Below are positions 21,362 through 29,610 of a stretch of DNA of 33,012 bases, piece after piece (positions within the stretch are counted from its first letter, which is position 1; each line of letters begins with the position of its first letter). The position numbers and the translations under genes are program-made. Location: the NCBI GenBank assembly GCA_018896765.1, contig JAHILZ010000077.1, positions 1-33,012 of the forward strand, in the 5' to 3' direction. This stretch comes from Patescibacteria group bacterium (lineage in GTDB: Bacteria > Patescibacteriota > Minisyncoccia > JAHIHE01). Below the pieces are notes generated by a model. The model was given only the letters and a program-made list of their open reading frames with translations, was not told the origin of the DNA and made no database searches.

Positions 21362-21669
21362 TGTCATTGCGAGCCCTGTACTCAGGGCGAAGCAATCTCG
21401 TTCTTAAGTTAAAAGTTCAAAGTGAAAAGTTAAAAGTCGAATTTAAAATTAAAAGGTTGCAAGGATTCAGCAACTTTAAACTTTTAGCTTTACCCTGTTA
21501 AATTTGCCTTGCAACTATTTAACAAGGCGCAACTTTGAATTTTGCATTTTGAACTTTGAACTATTTATAGATTGCTTCGGTCGTTGCTACTCCCTCGCCC
21601 TGTTAGATAATTTATATCAAATATGTACAAGTGAAATATATTACTATCTAACAGGGCGAGCAATGACAA
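21362..21669. repeat. MITE-like composite element after rplA
   Basis: The ends TGTCATTGCGAG (from about 21363) and GGGCGAGCAATGACA (to about 21668) are imperfect inverted repeats. Inside are GCCCTGTACTCAGGGC, several AAAAGTTAAAAGT units, CCCTGTTAAATTTGCC...TTTAACAAGGC, and a perfect 16-bp inverted pair CTCGCCCTGTTAGATA (21594-21609) and TATCTAACAGGGCGAG (21645-21660). It has no coding sequence, so it looks like nested non-autonomous repeats. It fills most of the 399-bp gap between rplA and the GT2 gene. Confidence 0.6.
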
Positions 21670-21688
21670 AAATATCAATAAGCTTAAA

Positions 21689-22651
21689 TCAAGCTTTGTA
21701 AATGCCGAAATTTTCAGCATAAAAATCTTTAATGCCAATCATTATCATTTTGGCGATTTCTTTTTTTTTCGGAAAAAAGATAATTTTTACGATCTGCTTA
21801 AAATATTTGATGACGCTCCAGACATAAATAAATCCGACGATTATTTTAGGGGCATGCAGTTTTGACAGCAGAAGAGCATTTCGAATATGATAATAATGAA
21901 CTATGGGATTGGTTTTCGGCTTAACGCTTCTCGAGATTTTGTGCCAAATATGAGACGATGGCGCGTAAATTACTTTGTAGCCGTTTTTCCTCGCTCGCAA
22001 GCTCCACTCGGTATCTTCGTAATAAAGAAAAAAATCTTCATTCATCGGTCCGATTTTTTCTATAATCTCGCGCTTGATCAAAAAGCAGCAGCCGGTCATA
22101 AAATCCACTTCTTTGATTGCTTCATCAAGCGGTTTATCGTCTATTTTATCATATTCCATATGGCGCCCGCCGCCCAGCCAGCTGAAATATCCGCCGCCAA
22201 ACCAAATTCGATTTTTATCGAATTCATAATAAATTTTAGGCCCGATAATGCCAAAATTTTGATCGCTTTCCCCCGCTTTTACCAGTTTTTCCAAGAAATC
22301 GGGATCAACAATCGTATCGTTATTAAGCAATAAAACATAATCTGACTTATTTTCAACGGCGTATTTGATTCCCGGGTTGTTTCCGCCGGCAAAACCGAAA
22401 TTTTCTTTATTTTCAATAAGCTTAAAATTTTTACCTTCAACTTTTAACTTTTCACTTTTAACTTTTAACTTCGCGGCTGATTCATTCGTCGAATTATTAT
22501 CAATAACAATAACTTCGTAATTCGGATAAGATATTTTCGTAAGCGAATCAAGGCATTCTAATGTGTCTTGCCAGCCATTCCAATTGAGGATTATGATAGA
22601 AACTTTTGGGAACTTGCCCTGAACGAGCGAAGCGAGTTGAAAGGTTGACAT
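21689..22651 (-). CDS. GT2-family glycosyltransferase (rhamnosyltransferase-like)
   Basis: The 320-residue protein has a GT-A fold: VSIIILNWNGWQDTLECLDSL (about 17-37), VIVIDNNST (DxD-related first Asp), FGFAGGNNPGI, YVLLLNNDTIVDPDFL with the sugar-nucleotide/metal-binding region, and the acceptor-side WSLRARKNGYKV preceded by FFLYYEDTE. This layout is that of WbbL/RfbF-like transferases that add rhamnose or similar sugars to surface polysaccharides. A C-terminal hydrophobic/basic part (IIVGFIYVWSVIKYF and onward) may touch the membrane. Residues about 60-73 are encoded by repeat DNA (22434-22471), and the first dozen residues by a GCGAAGCG-type repeat. ATG 22651, no Shine-Dalgarno sequence. 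Confidence 0.9.
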   Translation of the reverse strand: MSTFQLASLVQGKFPKVSIIILNWNGWQDTLECLDSLTKISYPNYEVIVIDNNSTNESAAKLKVKSEKLKVEGKNFKLIENKENFGFAGGNNPGIKYAVENKSDYVLLLNNDTIVDPDFLEKLVKAGESDQNFGIIGPKIYYEFDKNRIWFGGGYFSWLGGGRHMEYDKIDDKPLDEAIKEVDFMTGCCFLIKREIIEKIGPMNEDFFLYYEDTEWSLRARKNGYKVIYAPSSHIWHKISRSVKPKTNPIVHYYHIRNALLLSKLHAPKIIVGFIYVWSVIKYFKQIVKIIFFPKKKEIAKMIMIGIKDFYAENFGIYKA

Positions 22652-22692
22652 TTTATTGAAAAATGATAAAGTTAGATTAAGGAGGTGTAAGT

Positions 22693-22986
22693 TTGTTTAG
22701 CTTAAACGCAACAAATGCAGCAATAATATATATAGTTATAGCCATAATTATATGGACTGTCTTAATCATTGATACCAGAAAGACAAATATTTACGATTTG
22801 CTGGAAAGGAAATGGCTAGGACTGTCAACTCTCGATTTATCGGCAATAACCATAATAGCGGTTTGTTGGATGCTAGTGGCTTTTATTTTAGCAGTAAGAA
22901 CAATTTATTTAAAATTGTCCGAAGCATTATTTTTCAAGAACAAGCCAACGCAATGTCTCCCGCATAAGGAGACCGGTGATTCGTAA
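22693..22986 (+). CDS. Small two-helix membrane protein (97 aa)
   Basis: The start TTG 22693 is chosen because AAGGAGGTG lies just upstream (22679-22687). The product has two hydrophobic segments (AIIYIVIAIIIWTVLII, about 10-26, and LSAITIIAVCWMLVAFILAV, about 49-68) separated by a charged loop (DTRKTNIYDLLERKWLG). It ends in a polar tail (FFKNKPTQCLPHKETGDS). No family is recognised. A perfect GATTCG...CGAATC terminator overlaps the stop codon. Divergent from the GT2 gene, with only 41 bp between. Confidence 0.65.
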   Translation: MFSLNATNAAIIYIVIAIIIWTVLIIDTRKTNIYDLLERKWLGLSTLDLSAITIIAVCWMLVAFILAVRTIYLKLSEALFFKNKPTQCLPHKETGDS

Positions 22987-23008
22987 AAAAAACGAATCGC
23001 TTTTTTTT
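22978..23008 (+). terminator. Terminator of the small membrane-protein gene
   Basis: GATTCG (22978-22983) and CGAATC (22993-22998) around an A-rich loop that contains the stop codon, then GCTTTTTTTT. Confidence 0.8.
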
Positions 23009-23029
23009 AACATTTGATATTGGTTTGCC

Positions 23030-23200
23030 TGCCCCGCTTGCCTTTAACTTGTCTATCTATTTAATTTGCTTAAATAATTTAAATAAGTATTTATTGAAAG
23101 ATTATTTAAAGCGAGGCGGGCCGGGGATATTTGAAATTTGTCATTTGACATTAAAAAACATGGGATTGCCACGCCTTGAGTACAAGGATCGCAATGACAA
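23030..23200. repeat. Dispersed repeats before the protease 3' end
   Basis: GCCTGCCCCGCTTGCCTTTA (about 23029-23048) is nearly complementary to TAAAGCGAGGCGGGCCGGGG (about 23107-23126). GGGATTGCCACGCC...GGATCGCAATGACA (23162-23199) is a copy, in reverse, of the TGTCATTGCGA family. No gene. Confidence 0.5.
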
Positions 23201-23215
23201 AAAAACAACAAAAAA

Positions 23216-25333
23216 CTATTTCATAATCGCCGCGCCGGTTTTGTATGAATTTTTTTCCAAATCATTGATAATAAAAATCGTCTCCCATTTTCGCCCGCTA
23301 GCTTCAAATCCAGCGCTGCTCATGGATAAGTGGCGTTTTTTGCCGTCAGAGCCGATTTCATATACTTTATAATCGTTATCGGCGCGCGCCAGCATCGATG
23401 TTATGTAGTAATCTCTTGTTTCGGGCGTTATCGTTATAATATCGCTCCAGCGAAAATTGTAAAAACCGAATATTTTTTCCGTTTGAATCCATCGTTTGTA
23501 TTTTCCTTTAACGACATAAACTTTATAATCCCCATCCGCTCTAATTAGAGAACCGTCTTCCGTTTGCGCCAAATAAGTAAAAGATTTTGGAGCCGTTGCA
23601 ACAGTCAGATCAGGGCTGATTATTTCTACGTCAACCTCGCCGCTTTTATAGAAAGGCGGCGCTTTGGCGATTATCGTTTTGGAATCGATCAGGTTTATTT
23701 CCGTCGCTAAAACTCCCCCAAACCGGACGATTGATCCTTCGGCAAAGTTATCGCCGGCAATAGTTACCAAAGTTCTATTTCCCAGCGCGGAGGTTTTTGG
23801 AGAAATGCTTTTTATCGCGGGCTGATTCGGCAAAATCAGCGAGCCGGTATAAAAAAGTTTCACGGGAATTTGCTCTCCTTCAAAAGCGGAAATTTTTCTC
23901 ATGCTAATCGGCATAAGCGTTACCGATTTTACCGCCGTACCAAAGTTATCAATATAAATATTTCCGTTTTGATTGCCTCGAAGTTCAAAATTATTAAGAG
24001 TTAAAGCGCCTCCGATGTTTTCAATTACATAAGGCGCCTGGAAATAAGAATCGCCGGCATTCGCATTGATGCTTATTTTCAAAGTTTGATTGGGTGCGCT
24101 TAAAATCGGAGAAGATATAAATTGATACCATTTTCCCGACCAATCTTTTATATTTTCCTCGCTTTTAGCAATACTGCTTTTAGCCATATTGTTGGAATAA
24201 AGCATAAAAGAACTAGTGGCGGAAATATGCAAGTTTTCATAATTTAGATTTGGATTGGCATAGCCGTATTTTTTATTTTGGATTGTCTGGCCGTTGAAAT
24301 AGTTTGCAACCACCCAATCGGAAAAAACATTGCTAAAGCTTGCCTGCGGATCGATTTTTTGCAGCGCGTCATTTACTGCCGCTATTCCGATTTTAGGCGT
24401 AGTGGTAATCGATCTTAGAATGCCGGTTCCATAACGGCCGACCAGAAATTGCATAAAAATGTTGACGGTTGAGTAATCTTGATTTGTGTTTTTCCATTCG
24501 GTAAGCGAATCGGAAGGGTTGCGATTAAAGTTGTTGACGGTTGACTCAAGAGCGCTGTCTTTGTAAATATTGTCGTATCCCAGCGCCGTAGGCGCGTATT
24601 CGCTCAATGCTTCATTCAGCCAGATTTCTTCATTGGTATTAAAAATTTTAGCTTTTTGGTGCCAATTGATCATATGCTGGAACTCGTGAGCTAAAAACGA
24701 TTTTATGTTCGGTTTGTCCGCGAAGTTAATGTTTAAATACAACAACTCCTTTTCGTTCGTAAAAATAGATCTTATTTCATTTTCTTTTTGCGCGTAAAAG
24801 TCTATGCTTTTCCCCGCCGCAAGATCGGCTTTTTTCTCTTTTTCCAAAATCTCCAGTTGATTTTGCTTGTATTCGTCAAGCAGGTTTTTTGAATATTCGT
24901 TAGTAGTGCTGAAATAGCCGCCATAGGAGCCCTTTGAAGCGTCGTTTTTAATATCGGTCAATAAGATATATATTTTTTTGTCTCCATCAATGCCGGGAGT
25001 CCACTCTTCTCCATAAAATTCATGCATTTTAGGATAGATGACATTATCAAATTCATTGGCTAACGCGGTGATATTCGCGATAAGATCGTTTTGTTCCTGA
25101 AAATTTTTCGAATCCCAATAAAAATCATCGACGAAATAATAGGCATTCAGTCCGGTAACGCGGCTTGTGGCTGTAATGCTAGCGCGGCCGCGAATATCAT
25201 ACGACGAGTCAATTAAAAAAGTTGCCGCTTCCGCCGCTTTTACTGCCGGCGCGATAGCGGCAAATCCAAATAAAAAAAACGCCAAAACTAAAATTACCCT
25301 CGCGCTTCTTTTTTGATAATTTAATATTTTCAC
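23216..25333 (-). CDS. Secreted zinc metalloprotease, M30 (hyicolysin)-like, with IPT/TIG domain
   Basis: The 705-residue protein begins with a signal peptide (hydrophobic 13-32, cleavage likely after VKA or nearby). The protease domain holds HEFQHMINW at 216-224, the HExxH zinc site, and a downstream Glu in WLNEALSEYAP (about 239-248), as in M30 hyicolysin-like peptidases; YILLTDI (about 122-128) also fits. An IPT/TIG beta-sandwich (IKSISPKTSALGNRTLVTIAGDNF, about 507-590) follows. Then come two C-terminal repeats (SLIRADGDYKVYVVKGKYKRWI near 595-616 and MLARADNDYKVYEIGSDGKKRHL near 647-669) of a type often found in exported patescibacterial proteins. Likely acts outside the cell on host or environmental proteins; substrate unknown. 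No Shine-Dalgarno sequence. Confidence 0.85.
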   Translation of the reverse strand: MKILNYQKRSARVILVLAFFLFGFAAIAPAVKAAEAATFLIDSSYDIRGRASITATSRVTGLNAYYFVDDFYWDSKNFQEQNDLIANITALANEFDNVIYPKMHEFYGEEWTPGIDGDKKIYILLTDIKNDASKGSYGGYFSTTNEYSKNLLDEYKQNQLEILEKEKKADLAAGKSIDFYAQKENEIRSIFTNEKELLYLNINFADKPNIKSFLAHEFQHMINWHQKAKIFNTNEEIWLNEALSEYAPTALGYDNIYKDSALESTVNNFNRNPSDSLTEWKNTNQDYSTVNIFMQFLVGRYGTGILRSITTTPKIGIAAVNDALQKIDPQASFSNVFSDWVVANYFNGQTIQNKKYGYANPNLNYENLHISATSSFMLYSNNMAKSSIAKSEENIKDWSGKWYQFISSPILSAPNQTLKISINANAGDSYFQAPYVIENIGGALTLNNFELRGNQNGNIYIDNFGTAVKSVTLMPISMRKISAFEGEQIPVKLFYTGSLILPNQPAIKSISPKTSALGNRTLVTIAGDNFAEGSIVRFGGVLATEINLIDSKTIIAKAPPFYKSGEVDVEIISPDLTVATAPKSFTYLAQTEDGSLIRADGDYKVYVVKGKYKRWIQTEKIFGFYNFRWSDIITITPETRDYYITSMLARADNDYKVYEIGSDGKKRHLSMSSAGFEASGRKWETIFIINDLEKNSYKTGAAIMK

Positions 25334-25488
25334 GGAAGTTTTTAATTGCGTTAAAACGAATAATCGGTTATTGAAAGCAAAATTTTAAATTTCCAATTTT
25401 GTCCCGAGTATTCGGGATTTAATGTTTTAAAATTTAATCATTGAGTCATTCATTCGAAATTCATAATTTAAAATTCAAAATTAACTTG

Positions 25489-25559
25489 AGCGGGTAGCGG
25501 GAGTCGAACCCGCGTTTCCACCTTGGAAGAGTGGCATAATACCGTTATACTATACCCGC
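25489..25559 (-). tRNA. tRNA-Gly (UCC)
   Basis: Minus-strand cloverleaf: acceptor GCGGGTA/TACCCGC, anticodon stem CCACT/GGTGG, loop CTTCCAA with anticodon TCC, T arm GCGGG-TTCGACT-CCCGC, discriminator T. CCA is not encoded. It lies in a spacer of AATTTTAAATT-type simple repeats. Confidence 0.95.
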
Positions 25560-25857
25560 GAATAGCAATTTTTAATTTTCAATTTCTAATTTTTAATTAA
25601 ATCCAAATGATTAAATTTTAAAACAAAAACAAAATATCTATCTTTTGATATTCTGTATCTATTATATCAAAATAACATAAAAAATCAAATTTATCGTCGA
25701 GTTAGTCCTTCGGTTTTTTTCGTTATTCGTTATCAATTATTGGCTGTAAATTATTTTAGTCGCAATTGCTGAACGAAGCTCGAACCTTTTTCGAGCGAAA
25801 ATCGCTCGAATGATTTGAAGCCCCGCCCCAGCGTTTCCGCCCACCGAAACTCGGCGA
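25560..25857. other. AT-rich spacer, no gene seen
   Basis: After the tRNA come AATTTTTAATTTTCAATTTC simple repeats, then TCGAGCGAAAATCGCTCGA (about 25794-25812), a small dyad. Reading frames over this region follow the repeats and have no recognisable product. Confidence 0.4.
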
Positions 25858-25976
25858 GCAAAGCAAAACAATTTTCTTTTCAATTCTTTAATTTTTCGCG
25901 CGACCATTTTTCTTTTAAAAGGAATTGAAAATTGTTTTGCTTTGATGTCCCGCCAACTGCGGGACGGCGGAAACGC
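25831..25976. repeat. Large fold-back at the left edge of the island
   Basis: Nested inverted repeats: GCGTTTCCGCC (25831-25841) with GGCGGAAACGC (25966-25976), and an 18-bp perfect pair CAAAGCAAAACAATTTTC (25859-25876) with GAAAATTGTTTTGCTTTG (25927-25944). TCCCGCCAACTGCGGGA forms a separate small hairpin. Confidence 0.7.
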
Positions 25977-25999
25977 TTCGCTTCGGCTCGGGCGTGGCG

Positions 26000-26109
26000 G
26001 AATTCCTCCCCCCAACCTCCTCCCGCCGCCACGCCCGAGCTCGCCTGCCCGTCCGTAGCCGATAGGCGAAGGCGGGGACTGCCTTTTTTTCGGCGGAATT
26101 GGAGGCCGT
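26000..26109 (+). repeat. Left copy of the 110-bp inverted repeat
   Basis: Starts GAATTCCTCCCCCCAACC and ends GGAATTGGAGGCCGT. It is GC-rich and identical over all 110 bases, by eye, to the reverse complement of 32903-33012. It contains GGACTGCCTTTTTTT, which could end transcripts. Confidence 0.9.
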
Positions 26110-26291
26110 GCCAATTTCATTGGCGCGCCGTTTTTGCATATCCTGAAAAATTTAATGCCATTTACTTCTTTAAGCTAATTTGATATTATTAATTTAAGTC
26201 TAACTATCTATATTTCATTACAAGTTAGTATACCAAATAAATTTAATAAAAACAATAGATATTAGTTGCTTACAATAGGTTAATTAATTTT
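26110..26291. other. AT-rich promoter region of the plus-strand island genes
   Basis: Contains a GCCAAT-3-ATTGGC hairpin (about 26110-26124) and AGTTAGTATA (26223-26232), the latter shared with 32777-32786 ahead of the XRE operon. A TACAAT (about 26269) may be the -10 of the first gene. No gene is seen. Confidence 0.35.
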
Positions 26292-27284
26292 ATGAAATAT
26301 TGTACAAAATGTATCTTAAATGAGCACACTCCGTTTATCTCGTTTGATAAAAAAGGTGAGTGCAATTATTGCTATGAACAAGAAATAATACAATCAAACA
26401 AAAAGTTCGGCTTATATCCAAAAGAAAGTGATTTTAAAAAAATATTAGATAGACAGAGAGGCAAGGGCAAATACGATTGCATCTTAGCATGTAGTGGTGG
26501 TAAAGATAGTGTAAGTGCTTTATTTGTTGTAAAAAAATTATATCATTTAAACCCCCTAGTAATTACCCTTTCTAATCAGTTTTTAGCTGAGGGAATGATT
26601 ACAAATGTACAAAAAGCGGTTAACATAATGGGATTGGACTGGCGATTGTATCATTATAACAAAATAAAAAAGGGATTTGAATATTTTTTAAAAAGTAAAT
26701 TCAGAAAACAAATAAGTTTATGTGATGCGTGCCAGCTTTTTGTATCTCCCATAAAAGTAGCGAAAAAAATAGCGAGAGAAGAAAATATCAAAATAATTTT
26801 TACTGGCTCAACAATGGCTCAAAGAGTTGGTTCGCTTACTAAAAATAATATGATTCCTGCTCATCAAAAATATTCCGACAGGTATCGTACGGTTATGGAC
26901 GATTTGCGAAAATATCTCGAGCAATTTCATGAGCTAAAAGATATTTTATTTGATGAGAAAGAATATAGCGCAATAGTCATTACTTCTCCTTGGCATTATT
27001 TGGATCAAGAAAAATTAGGGGTAAATTCTATTTTGGATAACTTGGGGTGGAAACAAATTAAACAAAGTTTTCCCCCAAAATCAACTAATTGTGAATTATC
27101 ATATTTGACAGGTTATCTGGGACGAAAATATAAAATTGCTAATTACGATATAACATTTAGCCGTTTAATCCGTTTTAATAAACTTAATAGAGGTGAGGCA
27201 ATGAAAAAATTTTTAATACAAATTCCGGATTCTTTAATCAATAAAATACTAAGTAAGCTCAATTTAAATATCAATAAATTATAA
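26292..27284 (+). CDS. PP-loop ATPase, N-acetyl-sugar-amidotransferase-like
   Basis: The 330-residue protein opens with a zinc-knuckle-like CTKCILNE...CNYC (Cys 4, 7, 24, 27). The PP-loop SGGKDS follows at 68-73 in ILACSGGKDSVSALFVVK, the ATP-pyrophosphatase signature. LCDACQ and FTGST (about 171-175) are typical later motifs. Together they resemble WbpG/PseA-type enzymes that use ammonia to amidate sugars, or more distantly ExsB-like enzymes. Members adenylate a carbonyl and replace it with N or S. Here no sugar genes are near. With the glutamyl-tRNA genes around, amidation of a glutamate-derived intermediate is possible but inferred. No Shine-Dalgarno sequence is apparent. Confidence 0.75.
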   Translation: MKYCTKCILNEHTPFISFDKKGECNYCYEQEIIQSNKKFGLYPKESDFKKILDRQRGKGKYDCILACSGGKDSVSALFVVKKLYHLNPLVITLSNQFLAEGMITNVQKAVNIMGLDWRLYHYNKIKKGFEYFLKSKFRKQISLCDACQLFVSPIKVAKKIAREENIKIIFTGSTMAQRVGSLTKNNMIPAHQKYSDRYRTVMDDLRKYLEQFHELKDILFDEKEYSAIVITSPWHYLDQEKLGVNSILDNLGWKQIKQSFPPKSTNCELSYLTGYLGRKYKIANYDITFSRLIRFNKLNRGEAMKKFLIQIPDSLINKILSKLNLNINKL

Positions 27285-27340
27285 TCAAATAGACTAAATT
27301 AAATAATATAAATCCCGAAAACCAACCAACAACAAACTAT

Positions 27341-29014
27341 ATGGAAAAATTAGAAAATAAAAGAAAAATAATCAAAGAATTGTTTCCTGAGTCACTTCCT
27401 ACTCCAGATGAACTCGAGAAGAGGTATCCTCCTAGAGAGCTAAAAGAGGGAGCAATGGTAACTCGAATTGCTCCAAGTCCGACGGGCTCTATGCATATTG
27501 GAAGCTTGTATACAGCACTTATTTCAGAGCGTTTTGCTCATCAAACAAAAGGTGTTTTTTATCTTCGCATCGAAGATACTGATAAAAAAAGAGAGGTTGA
27601 AGGAGCAACAAATCTTATATCACAATCATTAGATCATTTTGGGGTTCGTGTTGATGAAGGACGAGATGCTTCTGGTATAGAACATGGCAACTATTCCCCG
27701 TACATGCAAAGTGAACGCAAGGATATTTACAAATCATACATAAAGAAGCTTCTTGAAGAAGATAAGGCATACCTGTGTTTTTGCACGGAAGAAGATTTAA
27801 ATCAAATACGCAAAGAGCAGTCGGCACAAGGGATATGTCCTGGATATTATAGACAGTGGGCGCTTTGGAGAGATAAAAGTCCTGAAGAGGTTGTTACAAA
27901 GATAAAAGAAGGAAGTTCATTTGTAGTAAGGTTTAAATCTCATGGGGATTATAACAATAGAATAACCATCAACGATTCGATTTTAGGCAAAAGAGAATTA
28001 CCGGAAAACGATCAGGACATTGTAATTATGAAATCCGATGGATTGCCGACCTATCATCTTGCGCATGTGGTTGATGATCATTTGATGAGGACAACCCATG
28101 TGATACGTGGGGACGAATGGCTCTCATCCTTACCATTACACCTTCAGCTTTTTGAAACTCTCGGTTGGCAACCTCCTCAATACGCGCATATTGCTCCAAT
28201 ACAGAAAATTGAAGGGTCTTCAAAAAGAAAATTGAGTAAGCGCAAAGATACTGAAGCAAATGTCGCTTATTTTGAAGAGCAGGGGTACCCCAAAGAAGCA
28301 ATTATTGAATATCTCATCAATCTTGCCAACTCAAACTTTGAGGATTGGAGAAAAGCAAATATTGGCAAAGACTACCGTGAATTTCAAATATCATTTGAAA
28401 AATTAAAAAACAGCAGTGGGGCGCTGTTTGATTTTAATAAATTAAATGATATAAGTAAGGAAATAATGGCGCAATTAACTCCTCGTGAGGTATATAGAGA
28501 TGTGCTTGTGTGGGCGAGAAAACATGATAAGAAACTTGCGTCTCTACTTGAGGAACATCCCGACTATTCCCAAATGATTTTTTCAATAGAAAGAGGTTCT
28601 GGATCAAAAGTGCGAAAGGACATAAGTAAATGGTCTGATGTGGTCAAGGAAATAGAATACTTCTTTGATGAGAATTTTCATATCACGAAGCAAGAAGTGC
28701 TTGATATTCTCTCTGATTTTTCTGAAGTTGACATATCCGAGATTATCCATGACTTTATTAATTTATATGAACATCATGATTCAAAAGATGTGTGGTTCGG
28801 TAAGATAAAACAAATAGCCAAAAAACATAATTACGCGGAAAGTGCCAAGGAGTTCAAAAAAAATCACGACAAGTATAGAGGTATGGTTGCCGATGTAGCA
28901 AAAATTTTTAGAGTGCTTTTAACAGGGAGAAAAGAGACACCAGACCTTTGGTCAATCATGCAAACAATGGGACAAGAGAGAGTATTTAAACGCTTACAAG
29001 AAATAGACGCCTAA
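27341..29014 (+). CDS. gltX: Glutamyl-tRNA synthetase, long (clostridial-like) type
   Basis: Charges tRNA with glutamate. The protein has 557 residues, with an N-terminal extension of about 40 (LFPESLPTPDELEKRYPPRELKEGAMVTR) before the active site, as in the longer GluRS type I know from clostridia and relatives. Motifs: IAPSPTGSMHIGSLYTAL with HIGS at 52-55, FYLRIEDTD, DGLPTYHLAHVVDDHLM, HVIRGDEWLSSLPLH, and KLSKRKD at 297-303. The C-terminal part (about 370-557) is the helical anticodon-binding region. It ends 4 bp into the convergent nucleotidyltransferase gene. It may be the only GluRS of the cell or a dedicated copy for the neighbouring reductase. Confidence 0.92.
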   Translation: MEKLENKRKIIKELFPESLPTPDELEKRYPPRELKEGAMVTRIAPSPTGSMHIGSLYTALISERFAHQTKGVFYLRIEDTDKKREVEGATNLISQSLDHFGVRVDEGRDASGIEHGNYSPYMQSERKDIYKSYIKKLLEEDKAYLCFCTEEDLNQIRKEQSAQGICPGYYRQWALWRDKSPEEVVTKIKEGSSFVVRFKSHGDYNNRITINDSILGKRELPENDQDIVIMKSDGLPTYHLAHVVDDHLMRTTHVIRGDEWLSSLPLHLQLFETLGWQPPQYAHIAPIQKIEGSSKRKLSKRKDTEANVAYFEEQGYPKEAIIEYLINLANSNFEDWRKANIGKDYREFQISFEKLKNSSGALFDFNKLNDISKEIMAQLTPREVYRDVLVWARKHDKKLASLLEEHPDYSQMIFSIERGSGSKVRKDISKWSDVVKEIEYFFDENFHITKQEVLDILSDFSEVDISEIIHDFINLYEHHDSKDVWFGKIKQIAKKHNYAESAKEFKKNHDKYRGMVADVAKIFRVLLTGRKETPDLWSIMQTMGQERVFKRLQEIDA

Positions 29015-29610
29015 TATTTGCCATCTAGTTTTTTGCCATCATATTTAGGGTATTTCATGAAATGCTCCATAATAAGCAGGTGGCTTTTTTCTTTCCAAAA
29101 AATCCTCTCGTCTTCTGATACCATGGCTAATACTTCCTGTTTCCATTTATCGGGGTATTTTCCATATTCACATTTTAGCTTGTGCAATAATTCCAGGCGT
29201 GTGCCAACATGACCAGCTGTTTTGCTCGTGATCATATCAGCCCAAATAATTGCTTTTTTAGTTTTAACCTCTTTAATTTCAAGCGTTAGGACCAGTGTTT
29301 TGAGTATAGATAATGTCTCAATAAGGTAGTCATATGTGACAACTTCCCCCGGATAGTCATAATCTGGATTAACACCATATTTTTTATGCAACGCAAAATA
29401 CCAGCGTAAGTATTCTTCATATTCTTTCTCAGTCTTTTGTTGCCTCAAACAAACAAAAGTATCAATGTCATGCTCTTTATCCGCATAACCCTTAGAAAAT
29501 CCACCACAGACAAACCCAAAAAGTAGATTGTCTCCAAATATCTCATTTAGCCCACTCTGAACTTCAGAAAGAATCTCGTTTACTATATTTGTTTCAATGG
29601 GCTTGCTCAT
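29011..29610 (-). CDS. Nucleotidyltransferase-fold protein
   Basis: The 199-residue protein shows a DNA-polymerase-beta-type NTase signature: FVCGGFSKGYADKEHDIDTFVCL (G-G-x-x-x-G with D48 and D50, the metal ligands), after an N-terminal helix. A third acidic residue is likely in the LEIKEVKT strand (about 110). The rest is helical (RLELLHKLKCEYGKYPDKW) and ends FMKYPKYDGKKLDGKY. Such domains transfer nucleotides to small molecules (antibiotics), tRNA or proteins. The last gene of the minus-strand operon; its start overlaps the GluTR-like gene by 17 bp. A HEPN partner, as in MNT/HEPN toxin pairs, is not apparent. Substrate unknown. Confidence 0.7.
   Translation of the reverse strand: MSKPIETNIVNEILSEVQSGLNEIFGDNLLFGFVCGGFSKGYADKEHDIDTFVCLRQQKTEKEYEEYLRWYFALHKKYGVNPDYDYPGEVVTYDYLIETLSILKTLVLTLEIKEVKTKKAIIWADMITSKTAGHVGTRLELLHKLKCEYGKYPDKWKQEVLAMVSEDERIFWKEKSHLLIMEHFMKYPKYDGKKLDGKY

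Noticed and set aside
25737..26183. Several overlapping frames in the GC-rich left border of the island
   Set aside because: They arise from the inverted repeat and fold-back DNA, have biased composition (R, P, S) and no recognisable domain.
29011..29610. Nucleotidyltransferase as the antitoxin of an MNT/HEPN toxin pair
   Set aside because: No adjacent HEPN-like protein with the RX4-6H motif is seen; the neighbours are biosynthetic enzymes.
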